Below are positions 48,701 to 59,590 of a stretch of DNA of 64,000 nucleotides, one piece after another. Position 1 is the stretch's first letter. Each line of letters starts with the position of its first letter. The stretch is from NCBI GenBank assembly GCA_022605955.1, contig JAKCOZ010000012.1, forward strand, positions 25,728,015 through 25,792,014, written 5' to 3'. This stretch comes from Rallus limicola (Eukaryota > Chordata > Aves > Gruiformes > Rallidae). Under the pieces are notes generated by a model. It did not search any database. It was not told the origin of the DNA and saw only the letters and a program-made list of their open reading frames with translations. A program made the position numbers and the translations under genes.

Positions 48701-51700
48701 GAGGTTTTTGGGTTTGGTTTATTTCCAGTATTGGTTTGATATTACACTTCTGCTTAATCTGCCTCAATATTACATGCTCTGTTGCAGCATTTAACACCTA
48801 CCATCACTAAAAGAAGAAATAAATCAGCTTTATGAATACCAGAATATAGGTCATTAATCATTAATTATAAAGCTAACTGAGAAGCCAATACCATCCTGTT
48901 GACATATTATATTGTTAGAAGAGTCATGAAGCCACGGTGTAAGCAATAAGTGGACCTGATTATTTAAGAGGTTGCTTGATGGGATGGTTTATCTGTTCAG
49001 AAAAAAACCCAACTGAATTAGAATAGACAGTCTAGTTTGAGAGGAAGCAAGGCAAAGCAATGGCTGTGCCTGGACAGGGCACTGCTCCAACAGCCAGAAG
49101 TGGGTTGGGCTCCACGCTGAGCTGGACAGTCTCCTGGTCAAGCCCTGATACCCCAAAGTTAACCCAAACTGCAGCCACAGCTTTAGTAGCTGCTGTTCCA
49201 CTCGTATTATGATACTTGTGTGTGGTGGAGGGGCTGAGGGATGGTCTTGAAACCCTCCTGATGATGTAGAGCTCATTCTAGTGCCTACACTTGGGTCCCA
49301 CCCATGTCAAGAGAAGGTTTTGCATTGGTGAGAATATGTAAAAAACAGAGAGACCATTAAAAAAAACCAACATCAGCCTGAGATAGGATAAAGGTCTCTG
49401 GAAGCAGAGTTTCAAGACTTCCTTTATCTGGGGGTTCTGTCCCTCACTGAGTCTCAATTTGTTCCTCTTTGATTGTTTTCTAATGCTTTACATTATCTTG
49501 GGGGGCATCAATTTGTTTTCAAAGTCAGGCATGGGTTTAAAACAACACTTTTAGCAATCCTATTTGCTTCTTTCAGAAGGTCTTCTTAATGGCATAAGCA
49601 TCTGCATAGCCCATCAATCTTCCCTCTCTGATATCTTGAGCTCTATCTCTGTCATTATATAAGAGCTGTTTCAAGAACATTTATTAATTCACAATATTCA
49701 GGTATCCCATTATATGCTACCTAAAGAGCCTCTTAGTGACAGGGGACACATAAAGTTTTGCTACAAGTTGGCCAACTTCACCCCTTCTCTCTCACACATA
49801 CCCATCAGAAATACACACAAACCCTCAGATATAGTTTGAGTAACTGTAAATAACACTGGTTAACAGTAATATAGTTGTACTAGACAGTGTAGCACACCTT
49901 AGGAGTGAATACTAGATAGAAGTATGTTCTTGTGACTCCCTTGTGGACAAAGAAATTGTTTTCTTTATCCATATTTGTGTCCTATGAAGCATCACACTGC
50001 TAAATTCAGACATTAATCAAGATCATTCAGGCAATACACGTGGCATTTCTTACTGTGTGCAACTACTAGTTGCAAAGATTTGTTGGAAGGAGTGGAAAAC
50101 AGAGGCTAACAGCCCTCTCCAAGGCATGGACATGGCTACTCTCCTCCTGCTCGGTTTTCCCTGCCCAGCAGTGAAACAGACACAAGCAGATGTCCTACCT
50201 GTCCTTGTTACCAAGCTAATAAACAAAAACAATAGAAATTCAAGATTTGAGAATAAAAATCAGCAACCCAAACAGTCCAAAGTTTCCAAAATGGTACCAG
50301 CAAGGCATCCTCTCCCCCCAAAAATATCAAGGTCGATACATTTTCTACTGCATCTGAGTTATGACATTACCTGCTTTTCCAGGGACTCACTGATCCCACA
50401 GCGATCCTGCCCAGCCACTTCTGCCACATTCAGAGCCAGTCTTCTTGCAAAAGATTTGCCTTTCACCCATCCCCAAGCTGGGTTTGGGCAGTCCCATAGA
50501 AGGGTATAACCTCAGAGAAGGGAATACTGCCTTCCCTCTCACAGTACATCTGAAGTGATAACCAGTAGCTTTAAGGAATTGCTTCACCCTTCTTCCCAAA
50601 GGAGACAGATGGGTCAAACCCTATGGAGCAAGGGCAGGCACAACACATCAGCCTCCTGTTTGGCTTAAGCACCATTCAGACTAAACAACATTTTCCCCTT
50701 AAAGCTCTTAACACAACAAAATCTAAGTTCATTGTTAAGAATCCAATAGGGTGTTTCTAGTACTTGGGGTTTGTTGTTTCTCTTAAAAGCTTTGTTATTC
50801 TTTTACACACTCAGGAGCTGACAGAGCCTGATCTAAGGAAGAACCTTTTGAATGCAAGGGAAGCTTCTGATCAGCTGTGAATTGCTCCCAGACATTACAC
50901 ACCGCTCCTTGATATTCCTGGGAATAAGCAGTCCCAGAACTTGAAGACCCCACTCCAACCACACCATCTCCTCAAGAGCTAAATGAAACAGCTTGTTACT
51001 AATTCAGTAATTAGTTACTGCAGCTTTGTAAGACCTACCAGTTATAGTAGTAAGGTAACAGAGAGAAATTAAGAAGAAAAACTTTCCTAGCATCCACTCA
51101 TTAGAGTTACCACCTCAACACTCCAGATATTGTTAATTTAGAAATAATTATTGAAAAATTCAAGAGGTCTCATCAGAGAAAAATACCACAGAAGTATTTT
51201 ACATTAAAAACCAGAAAGAAAAGAGATGATGGCAGAGAAAGGTAGGGTTAGTCAGACATCTGAACACATCAGAATGGTATATTAGAAGGGAAGTACCCAC
51301 ATCCTTTAGCTTAATTGAGCTCTGTGAATATTAATTAAGTTCGGGGCCTTTTTTATTATAACAAATGTTGAGATGCTATATTTTACATAGCAGTTACAGA
51401 GTATTATCAATAACTAGCAAGTCAAAGAGACATCTCTTGGTTGCTTTCCCCACATCAGGTCCTCTAGTGAGGTCAATAACTGAACTCAAACCTGAAAATT
51501 ATCAGACTTGTTTAGAACTGTATTTTAATTAAAGACAGCAGGTTGCAGATTATCAACCACACTCAATCACATTTTGTGATTGCAAGGAAAGCCCAGCTCA
51601 AAAAAAAATAAGCTTTGTTTTCTCAAAAGAGATTCAAGCTACTTCTGTTTTTAAAGTGAGGCACAGAGTAACAGCCCAGTTTTGTGACTTCACCATGAAG

Positions 51701-52685
51701 ATCATTATTCCTCTGAGCAGAAGGTCTGTATTTATAACATAGCAGATTTGGGGCATAGATATCAGCATTGTATTTCATAGTGTCTTAAAAAGATAGCATT
51801 GGATAGCCTGCATTGTAGAATCACAACATTTAAAAATAGCACATTGAAGTTCTCAAATCCACACACATTTTATTTCAACCTGTGCTTCCACCAGCCCCAG
51901 CAATGCAAGAAGATCACTTTGAGAAGCACTTGTAAAACAAGCCTACTAACTAAGCTCACCCCATCACACTCCAGAAGTACTGAAAAATTACTACAACTCA
52001 CCTTTTCCATACCAGGGCAAAGCTGTTACTCATCCAAAGCAAAACAAACCCTACACTCCCCACATCTCTGTCATCCTTCAGCCACAATTAGAACTAGACA
52101 TATTAAACTTCCCCCCCACACCTGCCTCAATCTTCACCCTACCAACAAAACCCAATTACCAGGCTTCCTTTTAACTTCTCACTGCATTAACAAATTTAAT
52201 TAGGCTAAAATTGAAAGCAGCTGAAAATGCAGAGCCATTCTTCTACATCAATTCACAGTTGTGCTTGCAGAACTGTTGACTGATAACCAATGAGTTAGGT
52301 TTTATTGTCTAAATCATCAGAGCAAGTTGTAACTGGCAATATTAGATTAATTTGAGGTAATTCAGACTCAAATTCTGCTTGAAGTAACACCCCAGAGAGC
52401 AGCAGAACTTACCTGAGGGGGTCTTGGCATAGGGGAGATGGGGATCTTGCTCTTATTAGTAGAGTGCAAAGCGTGTACGTTTATCAGCTGGGAAACATGG
52501 AACAAATAAAAGGGTCTCAGAATCCCCCATGGAGGCAACACTGGAGGAAAATTATCATTTTAGGCCTTTTCCAAATCAGCCTCCCACGGCAGATGCAGTT
52601 TGCTGACACTTGCTGCAATTCTATTTGCAACAGGGACGAGTCTTGAAGCACCTGCTTTATTTTATTTTAAAGTTACCTCTACCCT

Positions 52686-52739
52686 GAAGAGAGAGAGAGA
52701 GGGAGAGGGAGAGGGAGTTGGGGGGGGGGGGGAAGAGAA
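52686..52739 (+). repeat. GA repeat followed by a 13-G run (possible G-quadruplex)
   Basis: The plus strand runs through GA dinucleotides, then three GGGAGA units, then 'gttg' and 13 consecutive G at 52720-52732, then AAGAGAAAG. At least four G-tracts of three or more lie within 50 bases with short loops, meeting the usual G-quadruplex pattern. It is also a continuous purine tract apart from two T. Confidence 0.85.
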
Positions 52740-53289
52740 AGATGTCATGCAGATGTGAGTGTTTGCATTATCTGAACGTTTCCAGTCAGTGCCACTTAAA
52801 GAAGCATTTTTAGCAGGAGCTGGTTTCCTGCCCAGAATATGGTCGTGCAGAAATCATATAAATCATTGTCAAGTGCATGCTTTTGTTCCTGTGAAAGCCC
52901 TCTGAATTAAACCCCTTGCTGAATAATGAGGAACCTGCTCCATCATTTCCTTCCTCTTGTGAAGCTCTGTGTCCCTTGTCTTCATACTTCCAGGCCTTTC
53001 CCTTCAGGTTTTGGGGGTTTTTTTGTTTTTTTTTTAATTTTCCTAATCAAATTGCTATAAGGCTGGGTTGCAGATGGGAAAAAGCTCCAAGCTGACATAA
53101 TTATTGTAATGCATTCAGGTACCTAATGAAAACAAATCTATCAGCAGCTCCATTCCCCAGTCCTGCCTGAGGGATTTCTCAGAGCTGTGTGACTTGTTTT
53201 CCTGTTTGGGGAAAATGTTCCCTTTTCTGATCATGAATTTGGACAAAATAATCACCATCTCAGAAAAATCATTAATTAACTGTGCAAGG

Positions 53290-53315
53290 AAAAAAAAAAA
53301 TAATTAAAAAAAAAA
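53290..53315. repeat. A-rich low-complexity patch
   Basis: Two A-runs separated by TAATT. No retrocopy body is recognisable next to it. Confidence 0.7.
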
Positions 53316-53883
53316 GCATGATTAGGTTAATCAGAGCGTTTGTTCTCATGGTTTGGAAATGCTGCTTTTTATTTTTTGTTTGCTTTTTTGCCACAATTAT
53401 GCCTCCAAAGAAAATTATTACTACTTGAAGGTAGAGAAATCTTTCCATTATGAGACTGTCAAATGCAGCGACCTGGGGGTATTGGGACAGCTTCAAATTC
53501 TTCTTTGCACAGAGCGCTCTGTGGTCCTACTCTTCCCAAAAACCCTTCCCATTTCTCCCTTTGCAATAGATAAACTTTCCCAAATCTTTCCATTTCTCCC
53601 CCCCACACCCCATACCTACAGATGCTTTCATGCTACAAGACTCACTGATGGGGAGGGGAGGACCTGGTGCTGTCAGAGGGCATCTAGTAGTTTAGGGTAT
53701 CACCTCCAGCCCAGACTTCCACACTGAGTGGGACATGCTCCAACCCCACCCTGCATCACTTGAAGCATCACAATACCAAGGGAGGCATGTGCTCTGCTCT
53801 TAGAGACATCAATAAGCAGCTTTGGGATTATTTGGGTTAATTTGAGCTATACACATGGCTTCAGAAGCCTGCTGCTTTATGGT

Positions 53884-53926
53884 AAAAAAAAAAAAATAGA
53901 AGAAAAAAAAATAGAAGAAAAAAAAA
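53884..53926. repeat. A-rich 15-bp tandem repeat
   Basis: Blocks of nine or more A are separated by the word TAGAAG, which recurs with a 15-base period (T at 53897 and 53912). It appears to be an A-run diversified by slippage. Confidence 0.85.
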
Positions 53927-55381
53927 TTCCTGCATCATCAGGAAAAAATATCATGAAGATAATAAGAAAATAAAATATTTTCCCTTGTTGAAGTACAGGT
54001 GTAATTTTAAATTGTCCCATAACCAAAGCCTGAGAGTACATTTCCTAGGAATACCTTTTTATTCCATTAAAGATACCCACATGCTTGAACACACCGAGGC
54101 GTGAAAGCAGCGGTTTGGGATGTTATTACATCCCAGCAGCTGTTTGTTGCTCCTCACTAAAAAGGGACAGGCGGTGGCAATAACATTTTTAGGGGGAAAT
54201 AAAGGCAGGAAAACACCCTGGAGGATATTTTGACAACCATGCCCACTGGGTATTTTGATTATAAAAATGAGAGGTGTTTTGACAAAGCCCCTGTGGAGGT
54301 CAAGGTGCAGGAATCTCTCCCTTTTCCCAGTTGTTTTGTCACCACTGTGACCATCCTGCAGTGTGACAAGTCAGCATGGGACCCCTGTATTCAAAGAAGG
54401 ACAGTGTTAACCCCACTGAACAGAGGTGTTACGAGGCCATCGTTAGGGGATGGAGCCTGGAGCCTTGTGTCCTGGGAAAGTGGATCTTTGCCTTTGCAGG
54501 TGGGTTGGGAAAAACCTCAATCATGGATGAGTCTGGTTTTACAAGACACTGGGAATCGGCTGCAGCCTCCCAGAGGCATCATGTGCCAGTCCAGGGGGCA
54601 AGAAAGTGGTTTCAGTCAGTAAAAACATCCTCTGGCTTTAGGTAGACCCAGGATTTCTTCTGCAAAGGTGCTAAATTCTGGGTTTCTTTTCTTTTTTGTT
54701 GCTTGTTTTCTTTATAAGTTGCAGTTATGGCTGCTAAAATACCTGACATGTGGTAAGAGAAGAGTGTAGGAAGTGTGGTCCCCTCCTATTTCCAGAAAGC
54801 AAAGCAGCCTTTACAAAGTGTTCAGGAATATTTTCAGTTGCTCTATTCCACTTCAGAGCCTCAGCCCTTTGTGTTTTCACCTTGCTTTTGTACAGGCTTC
54901 CTGGGCTCTTCAGAGAAGTGGCCACAGAAGTGAATGCTTGGGCTTTCCTTTTGTTCAGGGAGTGAAAAGAAGTGTGGAACTTGGTGAAGTCCCCTGAAAA
55001 TGTCCCTGTTCAGGCATAGGCTGGGTTTATGCAGCTCAGGCTGTTTCCAATAGGAACCAAGGAGCGCTCTTTAAATACTGGCCTGGAAGAAAATGTTGAG
55101 AGGGAGAGATGATGGTTAAGACCAGATTAAAAAAAAAAATGAGGATTAGGAGGACAATATCAATCAGCAATCAAAAATTAGAGCTCTAACAAGTGAGGGG
55201 GAAGCTCCAGGGAAAGGAAGGGCACAGCCAAACAAGGTGCAATGGGACAACTCAGGTATGGAAGGACTCTCCTGGCCACGGCAGCTTGCTCTGGCTCTAT
55301 GAACACTGAAAATAGATTTCATGCTGTCCAGAAACAGGTAGGACTTCTTATGTCCTGGTAGTGGTGTAATACACTATTTTA

Positions 55382-55742
55382 TCTCCTCTCCTCTCCTCTC
55401 CTCACCTGTCCCCTCCCCTCCCCTCCCCTCCCCTCCCCTCCCCTCCCCTCCCCCTCCCCTCTCCTCTCCTCTCCTCTCCTCTCCTCTCCTCTCCTCTCCT
55501 CTCCTCTCCTCTCCTCTCCTCTCCTCTCCTCTCCTCTCCTCTCCTCTCCTCTCCTCTCCTCTCCTCTCTCTCCTCTCCTCTCCTCTCCTCTCCTCTCCTC
55601 TCCTCTCCTCTCCTCTCCTCCCCTCCCCTCCCCTCCCCTCCCCTCCCCTCCCCTCCCCCTGTCCCCCTCCCCGTCCCCTCCTCTTCTCCCCTGTCTCCCC
55701 TCCCCTCCCCTCCCCTTCCCTCCCCTCCTCTCCTCTCCCCTC
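55382..55742. repeat. Pentanucleotide array (CTCCT)n with flanking (CCCCT)n
   Basis: About 360 bp of almost pure pyrimidine on the plus strand. Starting from a few CTCCT units there is a CCCCT block (about 55410-55453), a long CTCCT block to about 55560, a phase break (CTCTCTCCT), more CTCCT to about 55620, and a second CCCCT block to about 55657. Irregular variants follow to 55742. The minus strand is GGAGA/GGGGA, with many G4 tracts separated by a single A. Three overlapping minus-strand frames of about 127-150 codons made of Gly, Glu and Arg are by-products of the array. Confidence 0.95.
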
Positions 55743-56559
55743 CCAGTTGCCAAGAAACAAGTTGCCTTTCCATACCCCAGACCAACAGAAACCAACACAG
55801 TCCCTGCCCTCAGCTTCTGTCTCCACACTGAGCTTTCCTTTAAGCTAAGCTTTGATAGATCTGCCTTAAGTTATCAGGCTCCTTTGCTTCTAGACTAATC
55901 ATCTTTTCAAAGGTACTTACCCAATAGAGAACCAGTGTACATGATGGCCACTGAACTCCAAAGAACCTCACTAAATGTGATGTTTCTAACAGGAGGCATC
56001 AGCAGCAAGGGCCACTTTTGCCTAATCACTGCATTTTGCAGAGCTTGCAGAGCCCTAATGCTAAAACAAACTCATTTTCCCCCCTCTGCACTGCCCACTT
56101 ACAGGCCCTCCCAGCAAGAAGGCTGGCTGTGTTCTCACACTGGATACCAAATGCCAGTGACTGTTCAGTTTTTGGAAAACATTCATAATCATAAGGAAAC
56201 AAGAAATCTCTCTTTGTTGCTATGTTGAAGTAACTAAATTAATCAAATGTCCTCAGGAGCACAGAAAGCAGAAACCCAAAAACAAGTGAATGTTGCCTGT
56301 TCCCCCACCCTGCAGTTCTCTAAACCATTGGGAAGGATATTTCCAACTCCTACCAAGGAGAGGAAATCTGAAATTTATTGCTGCCCTCCAGCAAACCCTC
56401 TGTTACTGGAACTGCAAATAAACTTGGTAACTTGTCTTGAAATTAGGCCACCGAGTCCCACCAGGCAGGTGGCCACAGCACGGCACGGGGGCTGGCACAT
56501 CTAAACTCAAGTGTCTAAATTCAAAGTTAAGTACTTTGACTGCTTAGGAAGGTGGAGAA

Positions 56560-57047
56560 CACAGAATCACAGGATCAGAAGGGTTGGAAGGGACCTTGAG
56601 AGATCATCAGGTCCAACCCTCTGCCAAAGCAGGGTCCCTAGGACAGGGCACACAGGGCGGTGTCCAGACAGGGCTGGAATCTCTCCAGAGAAGGAGACTC
56701 CACACCCCCTGGGCAGCCTGGCCCAGGGCTCCCTCACCCTCACTGGGGAAAAGTTCTTCCCCATGTTGGTGTGGAACTCCCTGTGCTCCAACTTGCAGCC
56801 ATTGCCCCTTGTCCTTAAGATAATTATAGACATTAATTAGGTCCCCCCCTTAGTCTTCTCTTCTCAAGACTGAACAGCCTCAGCTCCCTCAGCCTTTCCT
56901 CACAGGGGAGATGCTCCAGGCCCTTCAGCATCTCCAGAGCCTCCTCTGGACTCTCTCCAGGAGATCCCTGTCCCTTTTATCCCAGGGAGCCCAGCACTGG
57001 ACACAACACTCCAGGTGGGGCCTGGGCAGGGCAGAGCAGAGGGGGAT
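56560..57047 (-). mobile_element. CR1 LINE 3' fragment (type B) with internal deletion
   Basis: Minus-strand copy of about 488 bp. On the plus strand it starts 'cacagaatcacaggatcag', then 'gggttggaagggaccttgag', and extends through 'aacagcctcagctccctcag' to 'ccagcactggacacaacact' and 'ccaggtggggcctgggcagg'. Compared with the copy at 58868, about 53 bases are missing between 'attgccccttgtcc' and 'ttaaga'. The minus-strand translation of the 3' part contains [20 protein letters not shown], the type-B version of the ORF2 tail. It is not intact. Confidence 0.94.
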
Positions 57048-58867
57048 ATGCTGGCATTTGGGCTAGAAAACAGACCCACATATTATCTGTCTGTTTTGGG
57101 AGGACCAAACCAAGCATCCCAGTACTTTGTCTGGCTTGATCACATTTAAAATACAATGCCATGTATCCTGACATAAAATCATTCTCCTTTTGTATTTTTA
57201 AGGGTTAGTTGTGAAGTTCATCCTGTGACATTAATTTTATGTACATTGTGAACTTAAGGACAGGATGGTAGAGTCAGGAGAAGAAGCCTAGACTGACTTC
57301 CAGGGCTACATTTCCTGTTACCACTATGTGGTACTTAACTACTCAGCCATAATTTGAGAGGGGCAGGGGGATAATATAAGAAGCCACCAGGCTCAAAGAA
57401 AGTCCTGCAAAATTTCTCTCTCTGAGAAAAATCAATTTTCCCCACTCTCCCACAGAAAATGTTTATTACACCAGGAGGCTGACAACCACCACTTGCTAGG
57501 CAGAAAAAGCTCCTGGGCTGGTTGGACAGGAGGCTGTATCTTCCATGGAAATATTACAAACAAGCTAGAAATGAGGCAGCTGTGCATTTCTGAAAGGAGA
57601 CAACCTTGTCTCTGCTAATATGTTCCCAAATTTGAACTGCAGCCAGGACCAATCTAAAGAAAGACTTTATTTTTTCCTTGAACAAGGCCAAAACTTGCAA
57701 TTAAATACAGAAGTACTATACATTTTTATACACTGCCAATTTTTATGATAGCTATATATACCAAAGCTATATACTTCCTCACTTTTTCCTTTTTTTTCCC
57801 ATTTTGTTACTGGTACACAGAGTGATTGATGAAAAAACTACCAACTGCTTAATGCCCATTAGCTTTTCAGTGTCCTAATACAGTATGATTGAACCTGGGA
57901 ATTTTTTGTGCTCAGAAGGCTCATTTTTTTTTTAAAAAGCACAATGTATATGAGATTGCTTAGAGTTTAGCATAACTCTGTGCTAACACAACTGCATACT
58001 GTGTATAATTTTGAGGAGCACTGAGGGTTTCATGCATAAGGCCTGTGGTAAGATGTCTTTTCCCTGGCATGACCACACATGTGAAAAAAAAGAGATTGCA
58101 GTTATTGTTTCAATATCAGCATTTATTAAAAGGATTAAAAAAGAATGGAAGTGAAGGAAAAAAAGTCATCACTTATCAAATAAAATTGTTGTGTTCATGT
58201 GATTACTGAGGCTTGCATGTTAAATGATTTATAGTCAAAGGTGTGTTTACATTTTAGCATGAAATTAAAAAAAAAGAAGAAACTAGAATCTTGAAATATG
58301 AATAAGGCTATGGAATGACTTGGCATTCCCTCTGAAGGACTTATGAATTTCATTTCTTGGCATTGTACATTTATGCCTTTACTCCTTCTGAATAGCTAAA
58401 TACAAATGTCTTCCAGACAACCCTTGTAAAAACAAGAAGGTGCCAGCTGGCTCTTTCTGCGAAAGCACAAGCTCTGCTTTGATCTCTTATAGGATAAAAC
58501 TGCACACATATAACTGCAACAAACATGATTAATCATCATTACACTTGCTATCCTTTCAGCAGGCTGGAAAGGGAAAAGCACTTTTGACACCCAGTTGATT
58601 TCAGCTATTATTGTAGGAACTGGGGGCACCTCGATACTTTATGGCCTCTCAGTGGTTCCCATTACAAACCCAAGACTCCAAGGGCTGTTGTAACCCATCA
58701 ACTACAACCTGGATGCTCATCTGAGTAGAGTCAGCTGCATCCCTCCTCAGCTGCATCCTGGAAGAGGGTGAGAGGCTCAGGTTTGCAATTGGCTGTGGGG
58801 TGTTTCCTCTATGGACACGGTGATGAGCAGATAGATGATGAGCACTGTTTAAGAGATGGGACATTTA
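57048..58867. other. Non-coding block with no supportable gene
   Basis: AT-rich sequence with T-runs near 57789 and 57925 and A-runs near 58086 and 58269. No exon, RNA gene or transposon is recognised. The segment at about 57680-58340 is particularly AT-rich. Confidence 0.55.
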
Positions 58868-59590
58868 GAATCATAGAATAGAATCCTAGAATTGTAGGGT
58901 TTGGAAGGGACCTTGAGAGATCATTGGGTCCAACCCCCTGCCAAAGCAGCTCCTCAGCTCATATTGCACAGACAGGTGTCCAGACAGGGCTGGAATCTCT
59001 CCAGAGAAGGAGACTCCACACCCCCCTGGGCAGCCTGTCCCAGGGCTCCCTCACCCTCACTGGGGAAAAGTTCTTCCCCAGGTTGGTGTGGAACTCCCTG
59101 TGCTCCAACTTGCAGCCATTGCCCCTTGTCCTGTCCCCACAGACACTGAAAAGGGGCTGGACATTTCCCCCTGCAGCCCATGCTTAAGATATTTATAAAC
59201 ATTAATTAGGTCCCCCCTTAGTCTTCTCTTCTCAAGGCTGAACAGCCCCAGCTCCCTCAGCCTTTCCTCACAGGGGAGATGCTCCAGGCCCTTCAGCATC
59301 TCCAGAGCCTCCTCTGAACTCTCTCCAGGAGATCCCTGTCCTTTTGATCCCAGGGAGCCCAGCACTGCACACAACACTCCAGGTGGAGCCTGAGCAGGGC
59401 AGAGCAGAGGGGGAGGATCCCCTCCTGTGACCTGCTGCCCACACTCCTTCTGATGCCCCCAGGATCCCATTGTCACTCTCAGCCCCCAGTGCACACTGCT
59501 GGCTCACGGCCACCCTGTCATCAACCAGGACCCCCAGGTCTTTCTCCACACAGCTCTTCTCTCAGCAGGTCACCCCCAGCCTGTACTGAA
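58868..59590 (-). mobile_element. CR1 LINE 3' fragment, longest copy (type B)
   Basis: Minus-strand CR1 of about 723 bp, the most complete in the window. On the plus strand it begins 'agaatcatagaatagaatcc', with several decayed terminal octamers in a row. It then gives the 3' UTR and ORF2 tail, and continues past the end points of the other copies to 'caccaggaccc'-like text ('aaccaggacccccaggtctt') and 'ccccagcctgtactg'. The upstream part is coding sequence of ORF2, described separately. A C/T-rich tract follows directly at 59593. Confidence 0.95.
59057..59549 (-). pseudogene. CR1 ORF2 C-terminal pseudogene
   Basis: The minus strand reads MEKDLGVLVDD and then a [20 protein letters not shown] peptide in one frame. 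It then shifts to a second frame carrying [20 protein letters not shown] and [16 protein letters not shown]. These are the familiar segments of the CR1 ORF2 protein that follow the reverse-transcriptase domain. Neither the endonuclease nor the reverse-transcriptase catalytic region is present, because the element is 5'-truncated. The frameshift lies roughly at 59270-59490, where the two frames overlap. No function remains. Confidence 0.85.

Larger units (their letters stand above)
45730..56559. other. Non-coding block with no supportable gene
   Basis: The longest CR1-free stretch, 10.8 kb. Notable contents are AT-rich candidate conserved segments (about 46425-46640 and 48590-48910), a G-poor C/A-rich block (51840-52200), a GA/G13 repeat (52686-52739), A-rich runs (53290-53315 and 53884-53926) and the large pentamer array (55382-55742). 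Reading frames of up to about 150 codons occur (50057-50509) but none shows a domain, a splice context or codon bias that would support a gene. Confidence 0.5.

Noticed and set aside
50057..50509. 150-codon plus-strand frame
   Set aside because: No recognisable domain, no signal peptide, no splice context and no sign of coding composition. A frame of this length is expected by chance in 64 kb read in six frames.
54230..54622. 130-codon plus-strand frame
   Set aside because: No motif or family resemblance, and a second frame overlaps it for most of its length. I treat it as chance.
55374..55828. Three overlapping minus-strand reading frames of 127-150 codons rich in Gly, Glu and Arg
   Set aside because: They are translations of the CTCCT/CCCCT pentamer array in several frames. 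A 5-base repeat gives a periodic peptide in every frame, so the openness carries no coding information.
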